DNA of 64,000 nucleotides from Kutzneria viridogrisea (lineage in GTDB: Bacteria > Actinomycetota > Actinomycetes > Mycobacteriales > Pseudonocardiaceae): contig JACJID010000010.1 in assembly GCA_014138725.1 (NCBI GenBank), positions 124,001 through 188,000 on the forward strand, read 5' to 3'. Under the pieces are notes generated by a model that was not told where the DNA came from, made no database searches, and was given only the letters and a program-made list of their open reading frames with translations. The first letter of the stretch is position 1; the number at the start of each line of letters is the position of its first letter. This document shows positions 55,527 through 64,000 of this stretch, piece after piece. A program made the position numbers and the translations under genes.

Positions 55527-56051
55527 TTAGTCGGGGCGGGTGGCGATGCGGGTCGCGGCCTCCTGGCTCCAGCCGAGCATGGCGTCGGTCATGCGCAGGG
55601 TGAGGTCCAGCGCCAGGTTGTGCGAGCCGTGCGGCGGGGACATGCGGGCACTGCGCTCCATCACCGCCACCAGGCCCGCCCGCTGCTCGGTCCACACCTG
55701 GACCTCCCGCTCCAGCACGGCGAGCGCGTCGTCACGGCAGAGCACCGTGGACAGCAGGAACGCCCGCAGGTAGATCTCACTGCGCATGGTGCGGTCCGGC
55801 TCCACCTCGACCAGCCAGCGACGCAGCTCCTCGCGGCCGAACTCGGTGATGGCATACGTGCGCCGCCCGCGGGCGCCCTCCTCGACCACCTCGACGTGCC
55901 CGTCGGCGGCGAGCCTGGACAGCTCGGGGTAGAGCTGGTGGCTGCGGGCGTTCCAGATGCCGCGCAGCGTGTACTGGAAGTGCTTGGCCAGCTCGTAGCC
56001 GCTGCTCGGCGAGAAGTTGAGCAGCCCGAGCAGTGCGTGCCGCAGCGACAT
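55527..56051 (-). CDS. PadR-family transcriptional regulator
   Basis: A 174-residue winged-helix repressor. Signature MSLRHALLGLLNFSPSSGYE, HQLYPELSRLAADGHVEVVE and GRRTYAITEFGREELRRWL cover the DNA-binding part, followed by the C-terminal PadR dimer helices. ATG 56051 is favoured by AGGAGG four bases upstream and shares one base with the stop of the ABC exporter (TGATG). It probably senses the exported compound and controls the exporter. Its stop lies 15 bases from the repeat array. Confidence 0.9.
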   Translation of the reverse strand: MSLRHALLGLLNFSPSSGYELAKHFQYTLRGIWNARSHQLYPELSRLAADGHVEVVEEGARGRRTYAITEFGREELRRWLVEVEPDRTMRSEIYLRAFLLSTVLCRDDALAVLEREVQVWTEQRAGLVAVMERSARMSPPHGSHNLALDLTLRMTDAMLGWSQEAATRIATRPD

Positions 56052-58015
56052 CACGCCTCCTTCGCGGCGGGCGCGTCCAGGTACGCCGCGGCCTGCAGGG
56101 TGAACAGGTGCGCGTACTGGCCGTCGACCCGCATCAGCTCGGCGTGCGTGCCGGACTCGACGAGCTGGCCGTCCTGGAGGAACAGGATCCGGTCGGCCTG
56201 GCGCACGGTGGAGAACCGGTGCGAGATGTACAGCGTCGTGCGACCGTGCGAGAGCCTGCGCAGCCGCGCGAACAGGTCGTACTCGGCCTGGGCGTCCAGC
56301 GCGGAGGTCGGCTCGTCCAGCACCAGCAGCGGGGCGTCACGCATGAAGGCCCTGCTGAGCACCACCTTCTGCCACTCCCCGCCGGACAGGTTGGCGCCCT
56401 CGTTGAACCACCGGCCCAGCGGGGTGTCGTAGCCCCGTGACAGCCCGGTGAGCAGCTCGTCCGCGCCACCGGCGGCCGCCGCCGACTCCACGCGGGGCCG
56501 GTCCTCGACCCGGCCGAGGTCGCCGAGGCCGATGTTCTCCGCGGCGGTGGCCTGGTAGGTCACGTAGTCCTGGAACATGGCGCTGATGTGCAGGCGCAGG
56601 TCATCGGGGTCCAGCTCGCGCAGGTCAACGCCGTCGAGCAGGATGCGGCCCCCGGTCGGGTCGTACAACCGGCACAGCAGCTTGAACAGCGTGGACTTGC
56701 CCGCCCCGTTGCGGCCCACGACGGCGGCGGTCTCGCCGGGCCGGATCTCGAAGCTGACGTCGGACAGCGCGGGCCGCTCGCTGCCCTGGTAGCTGAAGGA
56801 GACGTGCTCGAAGACCACGTGCCCGCGCACCGGCTTGGGCAGCTCGCGGGGCCGCTCGGGGCGGGTGATCGTCGGCTCGGTGGCCAGCAGCTTGTACAGG
56901 TTGTCCAGGTACAGGTTGTTCTCGTACATGCCGGTGGCCCCGCTGAACAGCGCGGACACCGAGCCCTGGACCGAGCTCGTGGCCTGGGTGAACAGCAGCA
57001 GGTCGCCCAGGGTGAGCCTGCCGTAGACGGCCTCCAGCGCGATGTAGAGGTAGGTCAGCGAGCCGGTCAGCGTGGTGAGCATGCCCCAGCCGGTGCTGCG
57101 CAGGGTGCGCTCGGTGGACAGCTTGCGCTGCCGCGCGAAGTAGACCTTGCCCAGCTGGCGGAACCGGTCCACGAAGTAGGGCCCGAGCCCGAAGAGCTTG
57201 ACCTCCTTGGCGTCCTCGTCGGTGGTGACCAGCCTGCCGAGGTAGTCCATGCGGCGGCGGATCGGCGAGGTCCACAGCGCGAACCGGTAGGTGCGCAGCC
57301 CGTACCGGGACTCGGCGATGAACGCCGGGATCGGCGCGAGCACCGCGACCGCGGCCAGCAGCGGGCTGATCGTCAGCAGCAGCGCGATCATGCTGCTGAA
57401 GGTGATCAGCGTGCGGATCAGCCCGAACGCCCCGTTCATCATGGACATCGGGCGGCTGGGCGCCTCCTGCTGGGCCTGCCGCAGCAGGTCGTAGGAGGCG
57501 GAGTCCTCGAAGAAGGCCAGGTCCAGCTTGCTGGCGTGGTCCATCACCTTCAACTGGATGGTGTGCGACACCCTGTCCTGCAACAACCCCTGGCTGACCT
57601 GGGACACGGTGTTCATCACGGTGGTCACGGCGGTCAGCAGCAGCTGGAGCACCGCCACCGCGATGATCATCTGCACGGTGTCCAGGGTGAACGGGCCCAG
57701 CACCGCCTGATCGGGCAGGTGCTGGGTGTGCACGAGTACCGCGTGGGTGACCGAGTCCAGCAGCAGCTTGGCCATGTAGGCCGTGGCCGCCGGGCTCAGG
57801 CCGCTGATCACGGTGGCCAGCGCGAGCCAGGTGGTCAGCCAGGGCCCGGCCTCCCAGGACAGCCGCACCACCCGGGGCAGCCCGCGCAGCGCCGCCGAGA
57901 CCGACTGCCGCAGCCGGGCCCACCGCGAGCGCAAGTCGTTGTCCTGCTTGGGTTCCTCCGGCTCCGGGATGTCCACCGAGCCGGTGAGCCCACTGTCCGG
58001 CACGGTGCTGATCAT
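56051..58015 (-). CDS. ABC exporter, fused membrane and ATPase domains
   Basis: A 654-residue half-transporter. Six membrane helices lie in about 55-340. The ATPase domain is at about 385-630: Walker A VVGRNGAGKSTLFKLLCR, signature ANLSGGEWQKVVLSRA, Walker B PLLVLDEPTSALDAQAEYDL, and the switch His in TLYISHRFSTVR. The SGGEW form of the signature is typical of a actinobacterial peptide and natural-product exporter group. It is coupled to padR. The start is uncertain: ATG 58015 or a GTG at 58045, neither with an ideal ribosome site. Confidence 0.9.
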   Translation of the reverse strand: MISTVPDSGLTGSVDIPEPEEPKQDNDLRSRWARLRQSVSAALRGLPRVVRLSWEAGPWLTTWLALATVISGLSPAATAYMAKLLLDSVTHAVLVHTQHLPDQAVLGPFTLDTVQMIIAVAVLQLLLTAVTTVMNTVSQVSQGLLQDRVSHTIQLKVMDHASKLDLAFFEDSASYDLLRQAQQEAPSRPMSMMNGAFGLIRTLITFSSMIALLLTISPLLAAVAVLAPIPAFIAESRYGLRTYRFALWTSPIRRRMDYLGRLVTTDEDAKEVKLFGLGPYFVDRFRQLGKVYFARQRKLSTERTLRSTGWGMLTTLTGSLTYLYIALEAVYGRLTLGDLLLFTQATSSVQGSVSALFSGATGMYENNLYLDNLYKLLATEPTITRPERPRELPKPVRGHVVFEHVSFSYQGSERPALSDVSFEIRPGETAAVVGRNGAGKSTLFKLLCRLYDPTGGRILLDGVDLRELDPDDLRLHISAMFQDYVTYQATAAENIGLGDLGRVEDRPRVESAAAAGGADELLTGLSRGYDTPLGRWFNEGANLSGGEWQKVVLSRAFMRDAPLLVLDEPTSALDAQAEYDLFARLRRLSHGRTTLYISHRFSTVRQADRILFLQDGQLVESGTHAELMRVDGQYAHLFTLQAAAYLDAPAAKEA

Positions 58016-58141
58016 CGCGCGCCGGCGAGCGCCTCCTCGCGCCACTCCCCCACCAGTCCTTTCCGACCTGTCGAGTTCGACTGGTCAGACGGTACCCGAA
58101 TGCCCCCGGCACGTCACCGGAATAGTCGCCCGCCCGTCCCG

Positions 58142-58153
58142 TACCTTGTGATC
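58142..58153 (+). promoter_or_regulatory. Leaderless -10 of the phosphopantetheinyl transferase gene
   Basis: TACCTT, six bases, then GTG at 58154. This spacing is the main reason for choosing 58154 over GTG 58148. Confidence 0.5.
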
Positions 58154-58882
58154 GTGAGTTCCAGCCCCTTGCACGACGAGGAGTGCCAGGTCTGGTGGGC
58201 ACGGCCCGACCAGGTCGACGAGCAGCGCATGCTCGCCGTGGTGAGCGAGGCCGAGCGCGCGAGGGCCCAGCGCTACCACCGCCCGGTGGACCGGCTGCGC
58301 TCGCTGACCGGCTGCTGGCTGCTGCGCACCGTGCTGGCGGCCAACCTCGGGGTGGACGCCAGGCAGGTCGTGCTGGACCGCACCTGCTCGGACTGCGGGC
58401 TGCAACACGGCAGGCCCCGGCTGCTCTCCGGCATGGGCGTGCACCTGTCGGTCAGCCACGCGGGCCAGCGGGTGGCCGTGGCGATCACCCGGCTTGGCGA
58501 GGTCGGGGTGGACGTGGAACACCTGCGCACCGACGGGCCGCCCTTCGACGAGGAGCTGGCCGAGAACACGCTGAGCGCGCAGGAGCTCAAGGCCCTGTTG
58601 GCGGCTGCGCCCGAGGACCGGCACACCGACTTCCTGCGGCTGTGGGTGCGCAAGGAGGCGCTGCTCAAGGCCACCGGGCACGGCCTGCGGCTGCCGATCG
58701 ACCAGGTCGAGGTGAGCCCGGCCGACCAGGAACCGGCCCTGCTGCGCTGGCCGCTGCCGCGCCCGCCGGAGCAGGTGCGCATGGCCGCGCTGGACGCGGG
58801 CAGCGAGCACCTGGCCGCCGTGGCGGTGCTGACCGGCTCCCCGCTGACCGTGCGGGAACTGGGCGCCTCCACTCTGCTGTGA
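58154..58882 (+). CDS. 4'-phosphopantetheinyl transferase, Sfp type
   Basis: A 242-residue enzyme that moves phosphopantetheine from CoA to carrier proteins of fatty acid, polyketide or peptide synthases. Evidence: VHLSVSHAGQRVAVAI, the magnesium motif VGVDVE (near residue 120), and LRLWVRKEALLKATGHGL (the WxxKEA box). The length is right for Sfp type. No carrier-protein gene is nearby, so it is likely a general activating enzyme. It is divergent from the ABC exporter. Confidence 0.9.
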   Translation: MSSSPLHDEECQVWWARPDQVDEQRMLAVVSEAERARAQRYHRPVDRLRSLTGCWLLRTVLAANLGVDARQVVLDRTCSDCGLQHGRPRLLSGMGVHLSVSHAGQRVAVAITRLGEVGVDVEHLRTDGPPFDEELAENTLSAQELKALLAAAPEDRHTDFLRLWVRKEALLKATGHGLRLPIDQVEVSPADQEPALLRWPLPRPPEQVRMAALDAGSEHLAAVAVLTGSPLTVRELGASTLL

Positions 58883-58905
58883 GGCTTGCGCGGCCGCCGA
58901 AAATT

Positions 58906-58925
58906 GGTTAAGAAGGTTTCCTAAC
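58906..58925. promoter_or_regulatory. GTTA-GAA / TTTC-TAAC inverted repeat before the phosphoesterase
   Basis: An imperfect palindrome reading GGTTAAGAA and TTTCCTAAC around two bases, about 45 bases before the start. Similar GTTAGGAAA/TTTCCTAAC motifs are, to my recollection, frequent before secreted hydrolase genes of actinomycetes. Confidence 0.45.
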
Positions 58926-58969
58926 AGTAAGTCTTCACTTGCCGCCGCCCCGGCCAGTACGGAGACGTC

Positions 58970-59866
58970 ATGACCCTGCGAACACTCGCCACCGCCCTGT
59001 CCGCGACCCTCGCGCTCGCCGCACCCAGCGCGCACGCGGGTACCACCTACACCGTCGCAGCCGCCGGAGACATCGCCGAGCGGTGCAAGGCCAGCGACAG
59101 CAAGTGCATTCACCCCAAGACGGCCGCGCTGGTCAGCGCCATGAAGCCCAGCGCCGTGATCACCATGGGCGACAACCAGTACGACGACGCCCACCTGTCC
59201 GACTTCAAGAAGTACTTCGACACCACCTGGGGCAAGTTCAAGTCGATCATGCACCCGGCCCCGGGCAACCACGAGTCCTACGACGACACCCCCGAAGCCG
59301 GTTACAAGGCCTACTTCGGCTCGATCGCGACCCCACAGGGCAAGACCTACTACAGCTGGAACCTGGGCAACTGGCACTTCATCGTGCTGGACTCCAACGA
59401 GTTCGTCACCCACGACGACTTCAGCGCCGCGGAGTCGGCGCAGATCAGCTGGCTGCGCAAGGACCTGGCCGCCAACTCCGGGCACTGCCTGGCCGCCTAC
59501 TACCACCACCCCAGGTTCAGCTCCGGCGACCACGGGGACAACATGGACAGCGCGCAGCTCTGGCAGATCCTGGTGGACAGCAAGGTGGACCTGGTCCTCA
59601 ACGGGCACGACCACGACTACGAGCGGTTCGTGCCGCAGGACGCCAAGGGCAAGCCCGATCCCGCCGGACCGGTGGAGATCGTCGCGGGCAACGGCGGGGC
59701 CGACCCGTACAAGGTGCACTCCGAGCACGCCACCACCGCCAAGCTGCTGGCCAACACCTTCGGCGTGCTGCGGCTGACGCTGACCGACAACACGTTCAGC
59801 ACCCAGTTGGTGGGGCTGGACAGCAAGGTGAAGGACGCCAGCCCGACCTACACCTGCCACCACTGA
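58970..59866 (+). CDS. Secreted calcineurin-like metallophosphoesterase
   Basis: A 298-residue exported enzyme. The signal peptide ends near residue 23 (AAPSAHA). The dimetal site motifs are in order: AAAGDIAE (Asp), MGDNQYDD, PGNHESYDD, YYHHPRFSSG and NGHDHDYERF. The fold suits phosphomonoester or diester hydrolysis outside the cell. The MFS gene starts two bases after its stop, so both may be co-transcribed. Confidence 0.9.
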   Translation: MTLRTLATALSATLALAAPSAHAGTTYTVAAAGDIAERCKASDSKCIHPKTAALVSAMKPSAVITMGDNQYDDAHLSDFKKYFDTTWGKFKSIMHPAPGNHESYDDTPEAGYKAYFGSIATPQGKTYYSWNLGNWHFIVLDSNEFVTHDDFSAAESAQISWLRKDLAANSGHCLAAYYHHPRFSSGDHGDNMDSAQLWQILVDSKVDLVLNGHDHDYERFVPQDAKGKPDPAGPVEIVAGNGGADPYKVHSEHATTAKLLANTFGVLRLTLTDNTFSTQLVGLDSKVKDASPTYTCHH

Positions 59867-59867
59867 G

Positions 59868-61067
59868 GTGTACCTGGCATCGACCCGCAGCCCCGTCTCC
59901 GGACGGGGCGGCGGTCAGGTCGCACGCACCGTGTTCGCGCTCGGACTGGTCAGCCTGATCACCGACGTGTCCAGCGAGATGGTCAGCTCCGTGCTGCCGC
60001 TGTACCTGGTGCTCGGGCTCGGGCTGAGCCCGTGGCAGTTCGGCTTCCTGGACGGGGTGTACTCCGGGGTGACCGCGCTGGTGCGGGTGCTCGGCGGGCA
60101 CCTGGCCGACCGCTTCGGGCGGCTCAAGCTCGTCGCCGGGGTCGGCTACGCCCTGTCCGCGGTCAGCAAGCTCGGGCTGCTGGCCGCGGGCGCCTCCCCG
60201 GTGGCGCTGGGCGCGGTGCTGGCCGTGGACCGCACCGGCAAGGGCGTGCGCACGGCCCCGCGCGACGCGCTGATCTCGTTGAGCAGCAAGCCCGAATCCC
60301 TCGGCAGGGCCTTCGGTGTGCACCGCGCGATGGACACCGCGGGCGCACTGCTCGGGCCGCTGGTGGCGATGGGCGTGCTCTGGGTGGCGGTCGGCCGCTA
60401 CGACGCGGTGTTCGTGGTGAGCTTCTGCTTCGCCGCGCTGGGCGTGCTGGCGCTGGTCGTGACCGTGCGCGACCACGAGCCAGGGCAGGCACGCCCCGCA
60501 CCCCGCGTGCTGCTGTCCCTGCTGCGGCACAAGGGATTGCGCCGGATCTGCGCCTGCGCGGCGCTGCTCGGGCTGGTGACGATCAGCGATTCCTTCCTGT
60601 ACCTGCTGTTGCAGCGCCGGTGGGAGCTGGCCGCCACGTACTTCCCCCTGCTGGCAATGGGTACCTCGGTGTCCTACCTGCTGCTGGCGGTGCCGCTGGG
60701 CCGGCTGGCCGACCGGATCGGCCGCTGGCCGGTGTTCCTCGGCGGGCACCTCGCCCTGCTCGCCGCGCTGCTGCTCGCGCTCGGCCCGTGGGCGGGCTGG
60801 CCGGTCCTGCTGCTGCACGGCGCGTTCTACGCCGCCAGCGACGGCGTGCTGATGGCGGCGACGAGTCCGCTGCTGCCAGAGTCGCAGCGTGCCAGCGGCA
60901 TGGCGGTGGTGCAGACCGTGCAGGCAGCCGCCCGCAGCGCGTCCTCGGTGCTGTTCGGCGCCGCGTGGACGGTGTGGGGTCCGGAGGTGGCGCTGGCCGT
61001 CATCGCGGTGGCGCTGGCAGCGGCAGTGGGTGTGACGGCAGTGCTCCGACCGGTGCGAGGTCAGTGA
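59868..61067 (+). CDS. MFS transporter
   Basis: A 399-residue, 12-helix major facilitator. Motif A is GGHLADRFGRLKLVAGVGYA, and a second conserved loop is AVDRTGKGVRTAPRDALISL, a pattern found in a group of uncharacterised MFS proteins with RTxPRDAL. The substrate is unknown. The GTG start is two bases after the phosphoesterase stop. Its stop overlaps the start of the propeller gene (TGATG). Confidence 0.87.
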   Translation: MYLASTRSPVSGRGGGQVARTVFALGLVSLITDVSSEMVSSVLPLYLVLGLGLSPWQFGFLDGVYSGVTALVRVLGGHLADRFGRLKLVAGVGYALSAVSKLGLLAAGASPVALGAVLAVDRTGKGVRTAPRDALISLSSKPESLGRAFGVHRAMDTAGALLGPLVAMGVLWVAVGRYDAVFVVSFCFAALGVLALVVTVRDHEPGQARPAPRVLLSLLRHKGLRRICACAALLGLVTISDSFLYLLLQRRWELAATYFPLLAMGTSVSYLLLAVPLGRLADRIGRWPVFLGGHLALLAALLLALGPWAGWPVLLLHGAFYAASDGVLMAATSPLLPESQRASGMAVVQTVQAAARSASSVLFGAAWTVWGPEVALAVIAVALAAAVGVTAVLRPVRGQ

Positions 61068-62002
61068 TGAAGATCCTGTTGGCGGTGCTCGCGGTGCTCG
61101 CGCTCGTGGGCGGCGGCACGCTGTACGTGCTCAACGCGCGGCAGGAGGTGCAGGCGGACAGTGTTGTGACAGCGGTGATAACGCCGGAGCAGCTGCCGTT
61201 CCGGGACAAGTCCGGGCAGGTCGCGCTCGCGCCGCGCACCGATCCCGGTGGCCAGCGGACGCTGACCGGCCTGCACTGCGATCGGTTCCACTTCGCCGCG
61301 AAGACCGCGGTGTGCCTGCGCGTCCGGGCCGGTGCGTTGACGCCGACCACGGACGTGATCGTGCTGGACGAGAAGCTGCACGAGCGCCAGCGCGTGGAGA
61401 TCCCCGGCACGCCCAGCCGCGCACGGGTCTCCCCCGACGGCCGCATCGTGGCGTGGACCGCGTTCGTCACTGGTGATTCCTACGCCACTACGGGTTTCTC
61501 CACCCGTGCCGGGCTGCTCGACCTGTCCGACGGCCAACTGGTCAAGACGATCGAGGAGTTGCCGGTGCTCAAGGACGGGCGCCGCTACTTCGCCGCCGAC
61601 GTCAACTACTGGGGCATCACCTTCGCCAGGGACAACGCCACCTTCTACGCGACCATGGCCAGCAAGGGGTCCACCTACCTGGTGCGCGGGGACTACCCCA
61701 GTTATCGCGGCAAGGTGTTGCGGGACAACGTGGAATGCCCCTCGCTGTCACCGGACGGCTCGCACCTGGTGTTCAAGAAGAAGGTGGCCGACGGAGACCA
61801 GCCCTGGCGGCTGTACACGCTCGACCTGGCCACGATGCGCGAAACACCGCTGGCCGAAACGCACAGCGTGGACGACCAGGCGGCCTGGTTGGACGAGCAC
61901 ACCGTCCTGTACGGGCTGGGCGGGGACGTGTGGGCCGTGCCCGCCGACGGCAGCGGTGCCCCGCGACAGCTGATCGCGGGCGCCTCCTCGCCCGGGGTCT
62001 GA
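61067..62002 (+). CDS. Membrane-anchored WD40-like/TolB-type beta-propeller protein
   Basis: A 311-residue protein with one N-terminal membrane anchor (ILLAVLAVLALVGGGTLYVL) and an extracytoplasmic domain of TolB-like propeller blades: RARVSPDGRIVAWTAF, ITFARDNATFYATM, CPSLSPDGSHLVFKKK and AAWLDEHTVLYGLGGDVWAV. It is coupled to the MFS gene by a one-base overlap, so it may be a periplasm-side partner of that transporter. No enzyme motif is seen. Confidence 0.8.
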   Translation: MKILLAVLAVLALVGGGTLYVLNARQEVQADSVVTAVITPEQLPFRDKSGQVALAPRTDPGGQRTLTGLHCDRFHFAAKTAVCLRVRAGALTPTTDVIVLDEKLHERQRVEIPGTPSRARVSPDGRIVAWTAFVTGDSYATTGFSTRAGLLDLSDGQLVKTIEELPVLKDGRRYFAADVNYWGITFARDNATFYATMASKGSTYLVRGDYPSYRGKVLRDNVECPSLSPDGSHLVFKKKVADGDQPWRLYTLDLATMRETPLAETHSVDDQAAWLDEHTVLYGLGGDVWAVPADGSGAPRQLIAGASSPGV

Positions 62003-62080
62003 CCGGCGCGGCGATGCCGCGGTGACGGTCGGCGCCCAGACTCGGTCGCGCAGGAGCACGCCGTCCCGAGGAGGACCGCC

Positions 62081-62353
62081 ATGTCCGATCTGATCACCGC
62101 CTGGCTGCGCACGGTCGTACCGGGCCTGTGGGCCTCGCTGCTCGGCGTGCTGGTGGCGCACGGGCTGCTGCCCGCCTCGCTGGTGGACCAGGCCACGGCG
62201 CTGGGCGGCACGCTGACCGTGGCCGCGATCGGGCTCGCGCTGGCCGTGTGGAAGTACGTCTGGTCCACGGTGGAGCACCACCTGCCGCCGTGGCTGACCG
62301 CGATCCTGTTGGGCAGCAACAAGACCCCGACCTACTCCAAAGCCACCTCCTAG
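62081..62353 (+). CDS. Small two-helix membrane protein, holin-like
   Basis: A 90-residue protein with two hydrophobic segments (about 10-30 and 40-62) and a short polar tail ending TPTYSKATS. The size and layout recall phage holin-like proteins of actinomycetes, but no lysis gene is nearby and I cannot confirm the family. ATG 62081 has a strong GAGGAGGAC site. Its stop overlaps the end of the convergent binding-protein gene. Confidence 0.6.
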   Translation: MSDLITAWLRTVVPGLWASLLGVLVAHGLLPASLVDQATALGGTLTVAAIGLALAVWKYVWSTVEHHLPPWLTAILLGSNKTPTYSKATS

Positions 62354-63789
62354 GCCACCGACACACCCGCGAGGCCGATGCCGCCGAACGGCGTCGCCGC
62401 CACGTCGTGCAGCCGCTCCGACCACACCGCGTGACCGTGCGCTGTCCACAGTGGAACAGCGGGCAGGTCGCGGACCAGTTGCGCCTCGACCACCCGGCAG
62501 GCCCGGCCCAGTTCCTCCGGGGAACCGGCGCCGTCGGCCGCGGCGAGCAGGTCGGCGAAGCCCTCGTCGGCGTAGCCGGTGGCCTTGGCGATCGCCGCGA
62601 ACAACTCGTGCGGGCTCGGGCTCGCCAGCGACACGGTCAGCGCGAAGGGCCCGTCCGCGTCGGCGATCGTGACCGGCACACCCAGCACCCCGTGCACCTG
62701 CTCGCCCATCGGCTTGGCCCACACCTGGTCGCCAGCGGCCACGCGAACCGTTGCGGCACCGGTGAACCCGGACTGGCTCACCAGCGCCTTGGCCGCCGCA
62801 CCATCGAAGACGCAGGCCCGGCAGGCATCCCCGGCCGGGCCGGGCGAGTCGGCGGGCGGCAGCACCCCGCGCGCCGGGTCGACCTGGCTGCCCAGCGGGC
62901 CGGCCGCCAGCTTCGCGCGGTCCACCGCCAGCGCGAACCCGTGCCGCACCGTCGGGTCCTCGAAGCGCTTGTCCGCCACCGGGAACGCCAGGTACGTCGC
63001 CTCCGGCAGCGCCCACATCGCGTGCCGGTCCGGGAAGTCGGTGTGCATCGCCCCGTGGCGGTCGCCGGGGACCTCGGTGGCCAGGTCCAGTTCGCCCGCC
63101 TTGACCTGATCGTACTGTGCGGACGGGTCGCCGACGCGCAGGTCCACCTCGTGTGCCTTGCCGGGCACGTCGGCCACCCGCACCAGCGTGCCGCCCTGCC
63201 CTGGCCGCCAGGGTGCCGTGAGCCGGAACGGCCCGTTGCCCACCGGCTGGCGCGCGAACCCCGCCCAGTCGTGCGAGGTCAGCACGGACGCGGGCAGCGG
63301 TACCAGTCCCGGCGCCGACAGCACGGCGGGCACCTGGCCGAACGGCCGCTCCAGGGTGAGCGCGATCGTGGTGTCGTCGGGCGCGGTGATCTCCTTGGCG
63401 CGCAACGTGTCCGCCAGCAGGCCGGCGGTGGCCCAGTGGCTGGCGGAGATCGCCTGCCAGGTGTCCACATAGGACTTCGCAGTGACCGGCGTGCCGTCGT
63501 GGAACCGCCCACCGGGACGCAGCCGCACCACCCAGTGCACCTGGTCGGTGCTGGTGATCGACTCCGCGGACCGGGGCGTGAGCTTGCCGCTGGCGGGGTC
63601 GTAGTCGGCCAGCGGGGTCCACAGCGCCGAGGTGACCAGCCGACCGGCCTGGTCGCGAACCTCGGCGGGCAGCAGGGTGGCCGGTTCGCGCAGACCCGCG
63701 GTGAGCACCCCGGGCTGGGACGCGGCGGAGGTGCAGCCGCTGAGCAGGAGCAGGGCGAGGACCGGAGCGGCGAGGACGCGCAGACGCAT
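62350..63789 (-). CDS. Family-5 (oligopeptide-type) solute-binding lipoprotein
   Basis: A 479-residue lipoprotein. The lipobox LLLSGC (Cys near 21) follows a MRLRVLAAPVLALLL signal. The SBP_bac_5 fold shows HWVVRLRPGGRFHDGTPVTA, VRHGFALAVDRAKLA and FADLLAAADGAGSPEELGRA. It would bind peptides, nickel complexes or similar ligands for an ABC importer, but no permease is visible to the edge of the window. ATG 63789 was chosen for the signal peptide, and the longer frame upstream is Arg/Ser-rich and rejected. Confidence 0.87.
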   Translation of the reverse strand: MRLRVLAAPVLALLLLSGCTSAASQPGVLTAGLREPATLLPAEVRDQAGRLVTSALWTPLADYDPASGKLTPRSAESITSTDQVHWVVRLRPGGRFHDGTPVTAKSYVDTWQAISASHWATAGLLADTLRAKEITAPDDTTIALTLERPFGQVPAVLSAPGLVPLPASVLTSHDWAGFARQPVGNGPFRLTAPWRPGQGGTLVRVADVPGKAHEVDLRVGDPSAQYDQVKAGELDLATEVPGDRHGAMHTDFPDRHAMWALPEATYLAFPVADKRFEDPTVRHGFALAVDRAKLAAGPLGSQVDPARGVLPPADSPGPAGDACRACVFDGAAAKALVSQSGFTGAATVRVAAGDQVWAKPMGEQVHGVLGVPVTIADADGPFALTVSLASPSPHELFAAIAKATGYADEGFADLLAAADGAGSPEELGRACRVVEAQLVRDLPAVPLWTAHGHAVWSERLHDVAATPFGGIGLAGVSVA

Positions 63790-63883
63790 GGAACTGTCAT
63801 AGCAGCAACAGCATCCGACGAAAGCAGGTTGTAGGCGGCTGACTACCGATCGTAGAGTGCGGACGTCTCTCAGGGAGGTCCGT

Positions 63884-64000
63884 GTGCGCAGCCGACTGCT
63901 CCGATCCTGCCTCGTGATGGGCACCGCTGCCGTCACGCTGCTGGCGACCGCGCTCCCCGCCGCCGCATGCGGTGCGGACGACAAACCCGCCGACAGCGCC
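63884..64000 (+). CDS. Secreted protein, N-terminal fragment at the window edge
   Basis: An open frame from GTG 63884 after AGGGAGG gives VRSRLLRSCLVMGTAAVTLL and then ATALPAAACGADDKPADSA, a signal peptide with a possible lipobox-like AAAC (Cys near 28). It runs off the right end with 39 codons seen. Its function cannot be judged. Confidence 0.6.
   Translation, partial: MRSRLLRSCLVMGTAAVTLLATALPAAACGADDKPADSA

Noticed and set aside
54161-56432. Long open frames with heptad peptides (VNGTRAP-like) across the repeat region
   Set aside because: The 21-bp period keeps several frames open at once on both strands. Length changes in units shift the frame, no ribosome site is seen, and the frames continue antisense into padR and the ABC gene.
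58154-58882. Secondary-metabolite gene cluster, suggested by the phosphopantetheinyl transferase, P450 and exporters
   Set aside because: No polyketide synthase, peptide synthetase, terpene or RiPP core gene is in the window, and these genes are far apart.

Overview
This is a 64 kb stretch of a high-GC actinomycete chromosome, most likely Pseudonocardiales (Amycolatopsis/Saccharothrix/Crossiella type). The evidence is strong GC bias at third codon positions, many GTG starts, leaderless genes with TANNNT -10 boxes, an MptB-type polyprenol-phosphomannose mannosyltransferase, and a SufR-SUF operon beside mptB, ABC and ctaA genes as in mycobacteria. It carries about 52 protein genes. I saw no rRNA, tRNA or CRISPR array. 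The last gene runs off the right edge.

Layout. 0-16 kb: an XRE regulator, three secreted enzymes (an S8-type protease, a beta-helix glycosidase with carbohydrate-binding modules, an S53 sedolisin), dGTPase and lycopene cyclase sharing a 22-bp leaderless divergent promoter, an EAL-CBS-GGDEF protein, a GCS2-type carboxylate-amine ligase and a DinB-like protein. 16.1-18.3 kb: a nested transposon scar, with an intact IS630-family element inserted at TA in an already decayed IS701-like transposase. 18.4-26.2 kb: TetR/CocE-type hydrolase pair, cytochrome P450, MpaB-like oxygenase plus GNAT, TetR, and a siderophore-binding lipoprotein plus siderophore-interacting reductase. 26.4-34.1 kb: sufR-sufB-sufD-Rieske-sufC-sufS-sufU-Uma2-sufT, all on the minus strand and mostly overlapping. 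The Uma2-family gene inside it is unexpected. 34.3-40.5 kb: mptB, an ABC exporter, a MurJ-family flippase and ctaA. 40.6-50 kb: a GbsR/MarR regulator and DHA2 exporter, DUF885 peptidase-like protein, quinone oxidoreductase, a GH92 mannosidase and a small secreted protein. 50.1-54.1 kb: a GntR regulator and a sulfide-oxidation operon (SQR, persulfide dioxygenase-rhodanese, TauE/SafE exporter). 55.5-64 kb: PadR plus ABC exporter, a phosphopantetheinyl transferase, a secreted metallophosphoesterase, an MFS transporter coupled to a membrane-anchored beta-propeller, a small membrane protein, a family-5 solute-binding lipoprotein and a truncated secreted protein.

The most unusual structure is a pair of phased short-repeat families, one with a 22-bp period (core GTGTCGGCGCT) and one with a 21-bp period (core GAGTCCCGC). 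They occur at four intergenic places (34.2, 40.5, 41.2 and 54.2-55.5 kb) and switch orientation inside three of them. The largest array is about 1.35 kb. A third family, a long perfect or near-perfect palindrome built on AAGGTGCCCTT or AACGTGCCGTT, sits at gene 3' ends at 1.2, 11.2 and 49.2 kb.
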